Shown in pieces: positions 34,050-42,087 of a DNA stretch of 64,000 nt. The notes beneath the pieces were generated by a model that had not been told where the DNA came from, searched no databases, and saw only the letters and a program-made list of their open reading frames with translations. Position 1 is the stretch's first letter; every line of letters begins with the position of its first letter. The position numbers were made by a program, and so were the translations under genes. The stretch comes from Candidatus Obscuribacterales bacterium (GTDB taxonomy: Bacteria > Cyanobacteriota > Vampirovibrionia > Obscuribacterales > Obscuribacteraceae), in NCBI GenBank assembly GCA_949127735.1, contig CASBPX010000058.1, positions 1-64,000 of the forward strand, read 5' to 3'.

Positions 34050-35606
34050 TTGATTCCAGAAGAACAGCAAGAACAAAAAGTTTTGCAAGAATTAGAATTG
34101 TCGTTGCCAGCCGATGACTTGCCTGATCTTGGCGAACGCTATGAGGTTCTCTCTCTTGTAGGTCGGGGCGGCATGGGAGTAGTCTACAAAGTCAAAGATA
34201 GGGCTGTAAATAAAGTATTTGCTGTCAAAGTTCTCAATCAAGATCTTGTGCAAGACAAAGTTTCAGTCAAACGTTTTGAGCAAGAGGCCAAAGCTGCCAG
34301 TGCTCTCACCCATGCCAACTTGGCTGCGGTCTATGACTATGGAGTTGCTGTTAGCGGCTGTCCTTTTTTGGTGATGGACTACCTTGATGGCCAAACCTTA
34401 GAGCAAGAACTTGCTAAAGAGGGCTATTTTGATAGCACAAGAGGCCTCGATATTTTCATTCAAATAGCTGAAGCCCTGGCTGATTCGCATTTGAAAGGTG
34501 TTATTCACCGAGATATTAAACCGGCCAATATTATTTTAGAGAAGTCGGAAAACGGCTCTGACTTTGTCAAACTGGTCGATTTTGGCATAGCTAAAGTTTT
34601 ACCAAGTGAACAAAAAGCACATGAGAATCTCACTCAGACAGGAGATATTTTTGGCAGCCCACTGTACATGTCGCCAGAGCAATGCCAAGGCAATATGCAA
34701 GATCGGCGTTCAGATATCTATTCACTGGGTTGTTTGATGTATGAGACTCTGACTGGCGTAAAGCCATTCGCTGCGGCCAATCCGATTAAGGTAATTCTTC
34801 GGCACATTAACGAAGATCCGGCACCAATTTCGGCTCTTACAGGCATGGCCAATCTTCCCGCTCCGTTTAAAGTGCCTGGTGATTTAGCCAAAGTGGTGCA
34901 GCGTTGTTTAGTTAGAGACCCCGATCAGCGCTATCAGTCGGCCTATGATCTGGTTAACGACCTTAAGCTTATCCGCGATGGTGAAAAAGTAAAATTTCCG
35001 CGGTCGTTAGCAGTTGGCAATGCAAATTATTCAAAGACGAATGGCCGGGTTGTTCTGGCCTTATTGTTAGTTCTCCTGGCAGTGGCCTGCTTCTTTATCG
35101 ATCGAGTAAGAGAGGCCGCTGCTCTTCGGTCAGTGAGCACTGTCGGTCGCCCGATTGCTGGACCCACAAATCAATTTGCTGACGCCCTAGATTTTGATAG
35201 TAAGTCGTTTTCTTATTTTAGTTCTGGCCAATACGATAAAGCCGCTCCTCTTTTAGAGTTTGGCACCAAGGTTTATAGAGATAGTATCGCCGCCGATTTG
35301 AAGAAAGGTGATGATGAAGCATTTCGCCGTGACAGCGCTTTGCTCAATGAAAATTTTCAACACATTGGCAAGTGCTACATGATGATGGCTCGCCAGTCGA
35401 CAGCCAGCGGAGAAAGTGCTGAAGCGGTTGAATATCTCAAAAAAGCGAAGGCAAACTATGACCTCGCAATGCCTTTTTATAAACGATATGGCAATTATTC
35501 GGGCGGTCAGATGAATGAGTTTGTCACTGATTTTGCCGAGGTTTTGGGCAAGCTAGGCTTGCAAACTGAACTTAAGCAGCTGAAAGAGCTGGCCGCAAGT
35601 CGTTGA
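34050..35606 (+). CDS. Membrane-anchored Ser/Thr protein kinase (Hanks type)
   Basis: 518 residues; start TTG at 34050, ribosome binding site weak. The kinase domain spans about 28-300: glycine loop LVGRGGMGVVYKV, lysine in FAVKVL, catalytic VIHRDIKPANIIL, DFG in VKLVDFGIAKV, and SPLYMSPEQCQGN (activation segment end) followed by DIYSLGCLMYETLTG. All catalytic residues are present, so it should be active. A single membrane helix VVLALLLVLLAVACFFI (about 331-347) is followed by an extracytoplasmic part with TPR-like helices (YSGGQMNEFVTDFAEVLGKL), which may sense a signal. Its 3' end abuts a truncated PIN-toxin fragment on the other strand. Confidence 0.9.
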   Translation: MIPEEQQEQKVLQELELSLPADDLPDLGERYEVLSLVGRGGMGVVYKVKDRAVNKVFAVKVLNQDLVQDKVSVKRFEQEAKAASALTHANLAAVYDYGVAVSGCPFLVMDYLDGQTLEQELAKEGYFDSTRGLDIFIQIAEALADSHLKGVIHRDIKPANIILEKSENGSDFVKLVDFGIAKVLPSEQKAHENLTQTGDIFGSPLYMSPEQCQGNMQDRRSDIYSLGCLMYETLTGVKPFAAANPIKVILRHINEDPAPISALTGMANLPAPFKVPGDLAKVVQRCLVRDPDQRYQSAYDLVNDLKLIRDGEKVKFPRSLAVGNANYSKTNGRVVLALLLVLLAVACFFIDRVREAAALRSVSTVGRPIAGPTNQFADALDFDSKSFSYFSSGQYDKAAPLLEFGTKVYRDSIAADLKKGDDEAFRRDSALLNENFQHIGKCYMMMARQSTASGESAEAVEYLKKAKANYDLAMPFYKRYGNYSGGQMNEFVTDFAEVLGKLGLQTELKQLKELAASR

Positions 35607-35714
35607 AGCGTTATCAAAAGCTTCTCTGACTTTTGTCGGCAATTTATTGAACTGTGCGGTGATGTACCAGATCAAAGGATGTGTGTCGGTAACTAGTAGC
35701 GATGCCGCTTTCAT
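35553..35714 (-). pseudogene. Truncated PIN-domain toxin after a Phd-like antitoxin
   Basis: From the ATG at 35714, which overlaps the antitoxin stop as ATGA, the frame reads KAASLLVTDTHPLIWYITAQ then NKLPTKVREAF. This is the start of a PIN toxin (catalytic Asp in LLVTDTHPLIWY). After about 34 codons, near 35607, it runs into the antisense of the kinase 3' end and stops at 35553. At least 90 residues of the toxin are missing, including the other catalytic acids. The kinase arrival or a deletion removed it. Confidence 0.6.
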
Positions 35715-36019
35715 ATTTCTCGCGCCGAATTAGCCAGTGACTCAAAGACAAGAGCAGCGATTTCGTTGCTTCCAGACTCTAGCTCCCCAACAAGAACCGC
35801 AGAGCCGGCTAGTTGGCGCTTCGGCTCAAAAGACTCGCCAGCTCGCGCCAGCAAGTACAGATAGTCTTTATAGCTCAGCATGACTGCTGCAACCTTTCCG
35901 TAATCAGTGACTTCTATGACACCGCCATATTTTAGGAGTCTTTCGATTAAAGGTGCAAACTGTTCTCTAGCTTGGGCTTTGCCTAGCCTTTTGAATTTTT
36001 TATTTTGTGCCATAACCAT
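35711..36019 (-). CDS. Orphan Phd/YefM-type antitoxin
   Basis: 102 residues (ATG at 36019; a second at 36013). The N-terminal part KKFKRLGKAQAREQFAPLIE, followed by YGGVIEVTDYGKVAAVMLSY, has the Phd/YefM pattern (helix, helix, ITxxGxPVAxLxS-type strand). The C-terminal part is helical (ELESGSNEIAALVFESLA). Its stop overlaps the start of a truncated PIN toxin fragment, so it is an antitoxin whose partner has been lost. Intact-looking itself, it may still repress its own promoter or neutralise related toxins. Confidence 0.65.
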   Translation of the reverse strand: MVMAQNKKFKRLGKAQAREQFAPLIERLLKYGGVIEVTDYGKVAAVMLSYKDYLYLLARAGESFEPKRQLAGSAVLVGELESGSNEIAALVFESLANSAREI

Positions 36020-36044
36020 GACTCTCTATGATGTACAAAATGTA

Positions 36045-36869
36045 TTAAGCACGCCCTGCCACGAAAATAAACTCCGGGCTCATTGAATCGGCCAGGCTAA
36101 AATCCCAATTGCCAAAGACCTTTTCGATCACAAACCCAGCATCAACCAGTGATTTCTCAAGTTGGTTGCGGTCACGAAAACGCAGTTCGTTTATGGAGAT
36201 CAGTTTGTCTCCGGTGCCAGGAAAAAAATAGTGAATCTCATAGCTCACGCGATTACCGTTTACTGCAATGAGTTGAGCCCACCATTCTACGTCTCCGGCT
36301 GTTTGGTCATGCACCGTGCGGCGGTTAGTGGCGGAAGGCCAATCAATGTGAGCGGCGTGATTAGTGGCGTCGATGGCAGCACTTTCTTTAAACCAGGGTT
36401 GCACCACAGGGTTGCGACATTCAAAAGCAAAGTGACCGCCAGGTTTGAGCGCTTTGTATATCGATGAAAGCGCCGCCTGCCAGTCAGCGTCATTGAGAAA
36501 AAACTGAGCGACGTGCCCGGTCATGATGGCGAGGTCGGCGTTCAGCGTTTTCGTTTCTTCTAGAGCGCCCAGGCTATCTAAGTTTTCTACGCCACCATGA
36601 ATGAATCTGATCGGTGAGTCATAGACGCGCTCAAGTGTGCGTTCAATCATGGCTAAAGAAGGTTCAATGGCGATGAGCTTGTGGCCCTGTTTTGACAGCT
36701 CGTAAGTCAATAGACCAGTGCCGCAGCCGATATCAATAATAGTGGTGGCACTGAGTTTCTTGGCGAGTTCAATGTAAAAGTCTTTGTATTCGTCAATGCA
36801 GTTAACGGTGTCGTAAATTGCCACTAGCTGTGGCTCGGAGAATTCGCTGTAGTTAGGTTTCGCTTGCAT
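36045..36869 (-). CDS. Class I SAM-dependent methyltransferase
   Basis: 274 residues from the ATG at 36869, 14 bp after the preceding gene's stop, with AGGA upstream. Motif I is TTIIDIGCGTGLLTYEL (GxGxG-type), followed by GHKLIAIEPSLAMIERTLER (acidic residue at the end of beta 2), NADLAIMTGHVAQFFLND and ALKPGGHFAFECRNP. This is the ubiE/methyltransf-25 pattern; the C-terminal part may bind the acceptor. The acceptor is unknown. Likely cotranscribed with the proline-heptad protein upstream. Confidence 0.82.
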   Translation of the reverse strand: MQAKPNYSEFSEPQLVAIYDTVNCIDEYKDFYIELAKKLSATTIIDIGCGTGLLTYELSKQGHKLIAIEPSLAMIERTLERVYDSPIRFIHGGVENLDSLGALEETKTLNADLAIMTGHVAQFFLNDADWQAALSSIYKALKPGGHFAFECRNPVVQPWFKESAAIDATNHAAHIDWPSATNRRTVHDQTAGDVEWWAQLIAVNGNRVSYEIHYFFPGTGDKLISINELRFRDRNQLEKSLVDAGFVIEKVFGNWDFSLADSMSPEFIFVAGRA

Positions 36870-36882
36870 TTCTGAAAGTGTC

Positions 36883-37788
36883 CTACTTGTCTTTAATACC
36901 GGCTTCGGCTGTATTGATACGGTCGGCTTCGCGGTAGGGAAATTTGGCAAGTCGAGACTGTTTAAACAACCATACGGCAGTACTCGCCAGTAGAATTGCC
37001 CCAAAGACAATCGCCAGGCTGAGATAAACGGCAATGTCTAAAGCCGACTGTTTAACAAATTTCAATTCATCGGCAAGTGTCGAAACTTTATCTTGTAATT
37101 TATCAACGGAATTTCCAAGTTTGTCGAATCGAGGAAGAAGCTGATTTACCCCAGTTTCTAAATTTCCCAAAGGTTTCCCAATGCTTTGCAGTGGTGCGTG
37201 CAGTTCATTCAATGGGCTGGCCAATCGATCAAGCGGTTTTTGCAGTGAGCCTGTTGATCTGGTAACGGCCTCGAGCGGTGCTTGCAGGCCTCTGACCGGA
37301 CTGGCGAGATCTCTCAAAGGCTTGTCTAAATTTGTCAGCGGCGTCGCCAGGTCTTTCAACGGTTTTTCCAGCTTGCTGATGGGCTGATGTAACTCTGTGA
37401 TTGGCTTTGCGAGCCCGGTCAAAGGCTTATTTAGATTCTCAATAGACGGTTTTAAGTTAGTGATCGAATTATCAACGCCTCGAATTGGAGCACTTAAATC
37501 TTTAAGCGGCTCCTGCAGGCCGCGCAGACTTTCCTCTGTACCGCGCAGTGGTATGCCGACAGTGTCAGTGATGGGATTGAAAAATGCAGTTTTTTTTGGT
37601 GCAAAAAACTTAAACGGGCTCTTCTTCTGAATAACGACTTTGTTTGCCGTTTCAGAATTGCTAGTCAGTACATTAGATGTTTCATATTTCTCGGACGAAT
37701 CGGCAAAAGCAGGCGAAATGCACGCGCATGTCAAAAGCGCCAGTGGGAGTCTTCGCCACGCCCAGTAGTTGTCTTCGATCCTATTCAT
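36883..37788 (-). CDS. Exported proline-heptad repeat protein with C-terminal membrane helix
   Basis: 301 residues from the ATG at 37788, which follows AGAGAGGCG; the upstream extension lacks a site. Signal peptide about 1-27 (LPLALLTCACISPAFA). From about residue 65 to 210 the sequence is a regular seven-residue repeat, PLxxLxx or PIxxLxx: NLNKPLTGLAKPITELHQPI, SKLEKPLKDLATPLTNLDKP, LRDLASPVRGLQAPL. Around twenty units are visible. A coiled-coil-like segment (KLGNSVDKLQDKVSTLADEL) and a membrane helix (LSLAIVFGAILLASTAVWLF, about 255-278) follow. A proline in each heptad argues against an ordinary coiled coil; an extended rod spanning the periplasm is possible. Confidence 0.65.
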   Translation of the reverse strand: MNRIEDNYWAWRRLPLALLTCACISPAFADSSEKYETSNVLTSNSETANKVVIQKKSPFKFFAPKKTAFFNPITDTVGIPLRGTEESLRGLQEPLKDLSAPIRGVDNSITNLKPSIENLNKPLTGLAKPITELHQPISKLEKPLKDLATPLTNLDKPLRDLASPVRGLQAPLEAVTRSTGSLQKPLDRLASPLNELHAPLQSIGKPLGNLETGVNQLLPRFDKLGNSVDKLQDKVSTLADELKFVKQSALDIAVYLSLAIVFGAILLASTAVWLFKQSRLAKFPYREADRINTAEAGIKDK

Positions 37789-37884
37789 TATTCGCCTCTC
37801 TTTAATGTTCAGCTCGGGCAGCAAAGCAGCGACCGGCGGGATTCGCAAGCATCTACCGCAATTACTAGTTGAACGCAATACGTT

Positions 37885-37890
37885 AGTATA
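37885..37890 (-). promoter_or_regulatory. Extended -10 promoter of the heptad-repeat gene
   Basis: On the minus strand TGTTATACT gives an extended -10 (TG-n-TATACT) about 95 bp before the ATG at 37788. A weak -35 TTGGAC lies further upstream with 22-bp spacing. The extended -10 alone can suffice. Confidence 0.4.
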
Positions 37891-37999
37891 ACATGCTACT
37901 CTCAGCCATCAGGTCCAATTGCTCACGCCCCATTAACAGACGCACCATCTGCGGTGGCGCATCGGATGCGAGCGTTGGTGCCTGTTTTCCATAAGTCAG

Positions 38000-38638
38000 G
38001 TGTTTAAATTGCTTTTTCAGGCCGATGTAGAAACGTTTGTTAAAAATCAATTGGCGGACAATGAAGAACTGGTTGCAGTTAGTTGGCGTAAACGAACAAG
38101 TTCAGCTCGCATTAAGGAAGCCGCTCAAGGAATCGCCGCGCTGTTCCTTTTTATTTTCTTGATAGTTTTTTTTCATCCAATGAAGGGCGGACACTTGTGG
38201 GCTCTGCATGATCGATTGACCGCTGCCATTGCTTTTTTTGTGGTGGCTGCAATAGTTTTTCTTCTCTATTGCCTTAATCTCTATAGAGTTTCGGACAGAC
38301 GAGTGTGCGCTATCACTAACCAACGGATCATCATATTTGAATTTAGAGCACCAGTTCAAACTTTCACCGCAACCGATCTCAACGGGCCGAGACTGAGGCA
38401 CAAAAGAGATATTCACTACGACTCTGTACGGTCCTCACGAACCCTGCCCCAAAATGATGGTAGCGGACTCTTGATTCTCGAAGTCTACAGCGATTTCAAG
38501 CCCAAAAATCCCGCTAATCGCCCATGGACTCAGTTGCAGCTGGAGCTGGAAAATGTGGCCGCCATCGCTGGTTTTACTCCGCTTGCCGGTTATTCTTCAC
38601 CACGCAAGATTGACCCAGATCACAAAGACAGATCTTGA
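38000..38638 (+). CDS. Two-helix membrane protein with PH-like cytoplasmic domain
   Basis: About 212 residues from a GTG at 38000; the start is unsure as no ribosome binding site is obvious. Two membrane segments: IAALFLFIFLIVFFHPM and AAIAFFVVAAIVFLLYCLNL. The sequence YRVSDRRVCAITNQRIIIFE after the second helix resembles bacterial PH-like (bPH) domains, where Y-x-(V/I)-TxxRxxx is typical. The C-terminal part (TQLQLELENVAAIAGF) completes the beta-rich domain. Function unknown. It is immediately followed by a fragment of a kinase gene in another frame. Confidence 0.55.
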   Translation: MFKLLFQADVETFVKNQLADNEELVAVSWRKRTSSARIKEAAQGIAALFLFIFLIVFFHPMKGGHLWALHDRLTAAIAFFVVAAIVFLLYCLNLYRVSDRRVCAITNQRIIIFEFRAPVQTFTATDLNGPRLRHKRDIHYDSVRSSRTLPQNDGSGLLILEVYSDFKPKNPANRPWTQLQLELENVAAIAGFTPLAGYSSPRKIDPDHKDRS

Positions 38639-38768
38639 AACCAGAGTGCCTGTATCGATGTCTGAAGCAGCGCCAGATTTAGATTTTCCGCAACAGCTCG
38701 ACGACATTGTGGCGCGATTATTGGCCAAATCACCAGAGCAGCGCTATGATTCAGAAATAAGTGAGTAA
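38622..38768 (+). pseudogene. C-lobe fragment of a Ser/Thr kinase
   Basis: One frame reads TKTDLETRVPVSMSEAAPDL, then DFPQQLDDIVARLLAKSPEQ and RYDS before a stop. LDDIVARLLAKSPEQRY is the conserved subdomain XI of bacterial kinases (compare VVQRCLVRDPDQRYQSA in the intact kinase upstream). The N-terminal lobe and catalytic loop are absent. It overlaps the last few codons of the preceding gene in a different frame. Remnant of a duplicated kinase gene. Confidence 0.5.
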
Positions 38769-38771
38769 TCG

Positions 38772-39002
38772 ATGTCTAACTTCAAGCAGTATGAGCTTAC
38801 AGAAGCGGAGGAAGCACTTGTGCTCGCCGCACTTAAGCGCATGCTTGTTTGCGGACGATACAGCCGAGTACCCGGCGCAAAACTCATTGATTTTCAACTG
38901 CTCGTTGCGAAATTTAGTAACAAAAGATTGGTTCGCGTTGGTCGAAAGAACGTGCTGCTAGACATGGAAGAAGTTAAGGCGAGGCCGCCTGAACAGTGGT
39001 AA
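38772..39002 (+). CDS. Small basic protein of unknown function
   Basis: 76 residues starting MSNFKQYELTEAEEALVLAA. Helical N-terminal half, basic C-terminal half with FSNKRLVRVGRKNVLLDMEE. The ribosome binding site is weak (GTGAG). No domain recognised. Could be a real small gene or part of decayed material between the kinase fragment and the protease gene. Confidence 0.4.
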   Translation: MSNFKQYELTEAEEALVLAALKRMLVCGRYSRVPGAKLIDFQLLVAKFSNKRLVRVGRKNVLLDMEEVKARPPEQW

Positions 39003-39082
39003 AAAGTATAAATTGCGATGGCTAATGCCGCCGGTGTTGATACTGTATACGGTGCCCGTTGGGAACGCACGGCGGCCATACG

Positions 39083-40387
39083 CTAGTGATAAAACCGCAA
39101 TAAATTGTGCTCGCGATCAACTTTATAACGCCAGCCGTCCATAAGGTCTTGACCCAGGGCGCAACCAGCATGGCCACCAATTAAAATAGGAAATCCTTCC
39201 CTTACCATACCGCCAATTCTGATGGTCACGTAAGCTCGTTGCATTGTGACATCGCCGCCCACTCCCGACATGTGAACTACTTCACCACTGGGCTGTATTC
39301 CAAGACGGGTCGCATCGCTGGCCCCGATAATTGTATTGGCAGCGCCTGTATCGATAAAAGCTTGGGCTGCCTGGCTATTCATAGTTAATGAGATGTAGTC
39401 GTCTTTGCCTATTTTCTTCAGCGGAATATCGTACATGGGGTTGATATCACTAGTTTTTACGGCAAGTGTCTTTTTTAAATCTACCCGGCAACCTTTGTCA
39501 TCAATTTCGTATTGATAGCCCCTGACAAAATCTTGTCCGATCAAATTTTGGCCAAAGTGACTGGTGCTTTCTTGCATTGTGATATTTAAACGGCGAGTCA
39601 AGGTGCCCAGTTTAACCTCGGCAGGTATTATCGACGTCGCCACAGTTACTCCGGCCCAGCCTCTTGCGCCCCGTCCCTCTTTTGCTGCGTTTAAGTCGAG
39701 CCCGGCGTCCTTCAACTGATCGCGGTAGAAAAAGGCGGTTGCGCCAGTGTCAAACAATGCTTTGACGGGGTGGCCGTTCACCATAAGATCGACTTCCATG
39801 TGCCCTTGAGCGCCCTTCTTGTAATAGAAATGAGCGGTGTCTGGAAGAGTAGCCAGCTCTTTAGTCAATTCTACCTTTGCCGCCAAAGAAGGCGCTTTGT
39901 CATCATCATCGTCGTCGTCGGCAGGTTTGCTTGCGGCTGATTGGCTTCCACCTTTAGATACAGGCCCCGAGCCGCTTGCACTGGCTGCGCTTCCACCAGA
40001 CTCGGTATTTGTGCTTGCCGTTTGCGGCATCACGAACGAAGGATCGAGGCCTTTGAGCGCTACTGCTGCTCTTTTTCCGGCCTCTGTTGAAGGGAAGTAT
40101 TGCGCAGTGGTTTTGTAGCGACTTTTGGCCATGGCCCAGTTTTTCAATTGGTGAAAACAGAGCGCATCGTAGTACCAGAGCAAAGGGTCGTTTTGTGTTT
40201 TCTTCAAGCCCTCTTCAAAGCACGTCGAGGCCCTGGCGAAATCGCCTTTTTTATAGAATTGCAGGCCCATTTCGTATGGTGTTCCTGCCGCTTGGGCACT
40301 AGTTGTCGAAGCTACAACAAGGGCGAGAATAGTCAAAATGCGGATTTTCAATTTTATCTCTTGTGAATGTTCAGCCAAAAATAGCAT
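39083..40387 (-). CDS. TPR protein with two retropepsin-like aspartyl protease domains
   Basis: 434 residues; a TTG at 40351 preceded by AAGAGAT may be the real start, giving signal peptide KIRILTILALVVASTTSAQA. TPR-like helices occupy about 40-110 (MGLQFYKKGDFARASTCFEE). A Ser/Gly-rich linker with a poly-Asp run precedes two consecutive retropepsin-type domains, each with a D-T-G-A catalytic triad: ALFDTGATAFF (Asp213) and AFIDTGAANTI (Asp346), each followed by a hydrophobic-G strand (NLIGQDFV, ALGQDLMDG). Eukaryotic pepsin works as such a two-lobed enzyme, so the two lobes could form one active site within a chain. Secreted or periplasmic. Confidence 0.7.
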   Translation of the reverse strand: MLFLAEHSQEIKLKIRILTILALVVASTTSAQAAGTPYEMGLQFYKKGDFARASTCFEEGLKKTQNDPLLWYYDALCFHQLKNWAMAKSRYKTTAQYFPSTEAGKRAAVALKGLDPSFVMPQTASTNTESGGSAASASGSGPVSKGGSQSAASKPADDDDDDDKAPSLAAKVELTKELATLPDTAHFYYKKGAQGHMEVDLMVNGHPVKALFDTGATAFFYRDQLKDAGLDLNAAKEGRGARGWAGVTVATSIIPAEVKLGTLTRRLNITMQESTSHFGQNLIGQDFVRGYQYEIDDKGCRVDLKKTLAVKTSDINPMYDIPLKKIGKDDYISLTMNSQAAQAFIDTGAANTIIGASDATRLGIQPSGEVVHMSGVGGDVTMQRAYVTIRIGGMVREGFPILIGGHAGCALGQDLMDGWRYKVDREHNLLRFYH

Positions 40388-40473
40388 GGTTATCGATTTT
40401 TCGCCAAATGGCTGGCAATCTTTCTGTATGATGGATTTGTGTGACTAGCTAATTCTATGAATGAAAACTACCA

Positions 40474-41106
40474 GTGAATTTGAATAGAGCTACCCTTATA
40501 GCGCAGGTCGCCGCCTTTGAGCGGGAAAATGGTCGTGTGCCAAACCTTAAAGAATTGGCCAGGAGTTTGAAGATGCAGAGTTCTGATTTAAGAGCCTTTA
40601 TCGGGAGAATTTCGCTAGACCAAAAGACCGAGGGAACCTCAGCCTTCGGCGCTAGTTTGCGAGAAATTCTTGTGGGAAAACGCGCCGACGAAGGTGGTTT
40701 CGAAGCGGATCTGGTACGAGCTAAATATAGGCAAGTGTCCGACGCTCTTCCGCCTGTTGCCATTCTAGTCGATTATGGCGCTCGCAAATATCAGCTCGAG
40801 AAAAGGGCACGCGATGTTGCGAAAAAATATGCTCCACCTTTACTTAAGATAATTAGGATGCGTTATTCAATCGACGCCAATGATTACAAAATCAAGCTTG
40901 TTAGTGTCAAAAAGTTGCTTGAGAAAGGTTATGAAATAAGTTTGATAGTAGCACTGGTAGGGCGTGAAATTCAGCATTTTGACGCTGCTCGGGCTCTCTT
41001 GCAACGCTTTGCTGATGACCTGGGCGAACTGGCAGTGTGGCGGGAGGATCCGAAAATCGAAGGTAAAACAGCCACCATGTTTTTGACTCCAGCGAAGCGT
41101 GGTTAG
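40474..41106 (+). CDS. Hypothetical protein with possible N-terminal HTH
   Basis: About 210 residues from a GTG at 40474. The first 45 residues, ERENGRVPNLKELARSLKMQ followed by SSDLRAFIGRI, could form a helix-turn-helix. The rest is basic and helical (KRARDVAKKYAPPLLKIIRM, KKLLEKGYEISLIVALVG). No known family is recognised. It may be a DNA-binding protein. Divergent from the protease gene, 86 bp apart. Confidence 0.45.
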   Translation: MNLNRATLIAQVAAFERENGRVPNLKELARSLKMQSSDLRAFIGRISLDQKTEGTSAFGASLREILVGKRADEGGFEADLVRAKYRQVSDALPPVAILVDYGARKYQLEKRARDVAKKYAPPLLKIIRMRYSIDANDYKIKLVSVKKLLEKGYEISLIVALVGREIQHFDAARALLQRFADDLGELAVWREDPKIEGKTATMFLTPAKRG

Positions 41107-41136
41107 GTCGTTCTCGCAATACTGATTGGTCGACTA

Positions 41137-41454
41137 CTAGGCATTGGACGAGGTGGCATGATTATCGCCGTAACAGTTATCCCCATAACAGTCTCGAAAA
41201 ACTAGAGCGACCATCGTGCCCGCGCAAATCAAGCCACCACTAAAACCGGCACGATCGTGGGCGATCAAAGGCACCAGATGAGGATTAATTGCGGCAATCT
41301 GAGCAGCAGTCATTTGCAAATGAACCAAGTCTTCTGCTACAGAAACAGAAGTCATTCCAAGAGTCATAATTACCCTACCAGCGCCCATCATGCCCACCAA
41401 CCAGATAAACAGAATACGAAAAAACCGAAGGTTAGTAGCTATTTTTGCCACCAT
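41137..41454 (-). CDS. Short membrane protein, possibly a truncated fragment
   Basis: 105 residues with an N-terminal hydrophobic helix (FRILFIWLVGMMGAGRVIMT) and a second near the end (GFSGGLICAGTMVALVF). The middle, VHLQMTAAQIAAINPHLVPL followed by IAHDRAGF, matches a segment I recall from larger multi-spanning bacterial membrane proteins. The end is a tandem CYGDNCYGDN, encoded by a repeated cgtaacagttatc-like element, and the expected further helices are missing. I read it as a 3'-truncated gene. Confidence 0.4.
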   Translation of the reverse strand: MVAKIATNLRFFRILFIWLVGMMGAGRVIMTLGMTSVSVAEDLVHLQMTAAQIAAINPHLVPLIAHDRAGFSGGLICAGTMVALVFRDCYGDNCYGDNHATSSNA

Positions 41455-41523
41455 CAGTGATGCCTAATTTTTACTCGAGAAGGAAGAGCTTGCTTAAGGT
41501 GAAGGGTATCTTGCCTCCTTAAA

Positions 41524-41575
41524 ATAAGGCATAGCTTATTAAAGTGCTGACAAAACATAAGCTATGCCTTATGAT
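41524..41575 (+). promoter_or_regulatory. Operator and promoter of the mobile mystery pair
   Basis: A perfect 16-bp inverted repeat, ATAAGGCATAGCTTAT (41524-41539) and its reverse complement (41557-41572), overlaps a promoter: CTGACA at 41547-41552, a 17-bp spacer and TATGAT at 41570-41575. The HTH protein encoded just downstream is the obvious candidate to bind it and repress its own operon. Each arm itself is nearly palindromic. Confidence 0.65.
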
Positions 41576-41610
41576 ATTGCTATGAAAATATAAGCTAGAG
41601 GTTGTGTATT

Positions 41611-42087
41611 GTGGTTCGAAAAGGCAGAACAATCAATCTCAGAAGGCGTCAACTAGACAAGGCTCTGGGGCCATCGACATTGCTTAAAGACGTACCAGTG
41701 TATAAACTAGGTCTGATTAGAGAAATTCGACTAGCGCTCGCAATGACTGCAACGCAATTGGGCGGCCGGCTGGGAATTACTCAACCGGCTGTAACTCAAC
41801 TCGAACTAAGTGAACAAGCAGGTACAATTTCACTGAATACACTAAGAAAGGTTGCAGAAGAACTCGATTGCAGACTGATCTATGCCTTGGTACCAAAGCG
41901 CTCTTTAGAGTTAGATGTGGAAGAGCAAGCGAGAAAGGCGGCGTTAAAGCTCGTCGCCAAAGTCTCGCATAGCATGGCATTGGAGGATGAGAGCATATCT
42001 TCGGTGGAAAGAAGTAAGCGAGTTTTGGAACTGGCTAGAGAACTAGTAGCAGACGCTAAGTCAGACATCTGGGATTGTGAGGGGTGA
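41611..42087 (+). CDS. Mobile mystery protein A (HTH regulator)
   Basis: The GTG at 41611 is selected: AGAGG lies 9 bases upstream (an in-frame TTG at 41602 overlaps that site). About 158 residues. An XRE-type helix-turn-helix occupies residues about 33-90: LIREIRLALAMTATQLGGRL, GITQPAVTQLELSEQAG, LNTLRKVAEELDCRLIYALV. The C-terminal half is helical. Sequence, length and the downstream Fic gene match the mobile mystery A/B pair, a module that moves between genomes. It probably represses the pair through the inverted repeat upstream. Overlaps the B gene. Confidence 0.75.
   Translation: MVRKGRTINLRRRQLDKALGPSTLLKDVPVYKLGLIREIRLALAMTATQLGGRLGITQPAVTQLELSEQAGTISLNTLRKVAEELDCRLIYALVPKRSLELDVEEQARKAALKLVAKVSHSMALEDESISSVERSKRVLELARELVADAKSDIWDCEG

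Noticed and set aside
33849-34088. Minus-strand frame with NLLLASNENLRPPRLSEDRT overlapping the vapB promoter
   Set aside because: Some coding character, but it overlaps vapB and the kinase start, and no family or ribosome binding site supports it.
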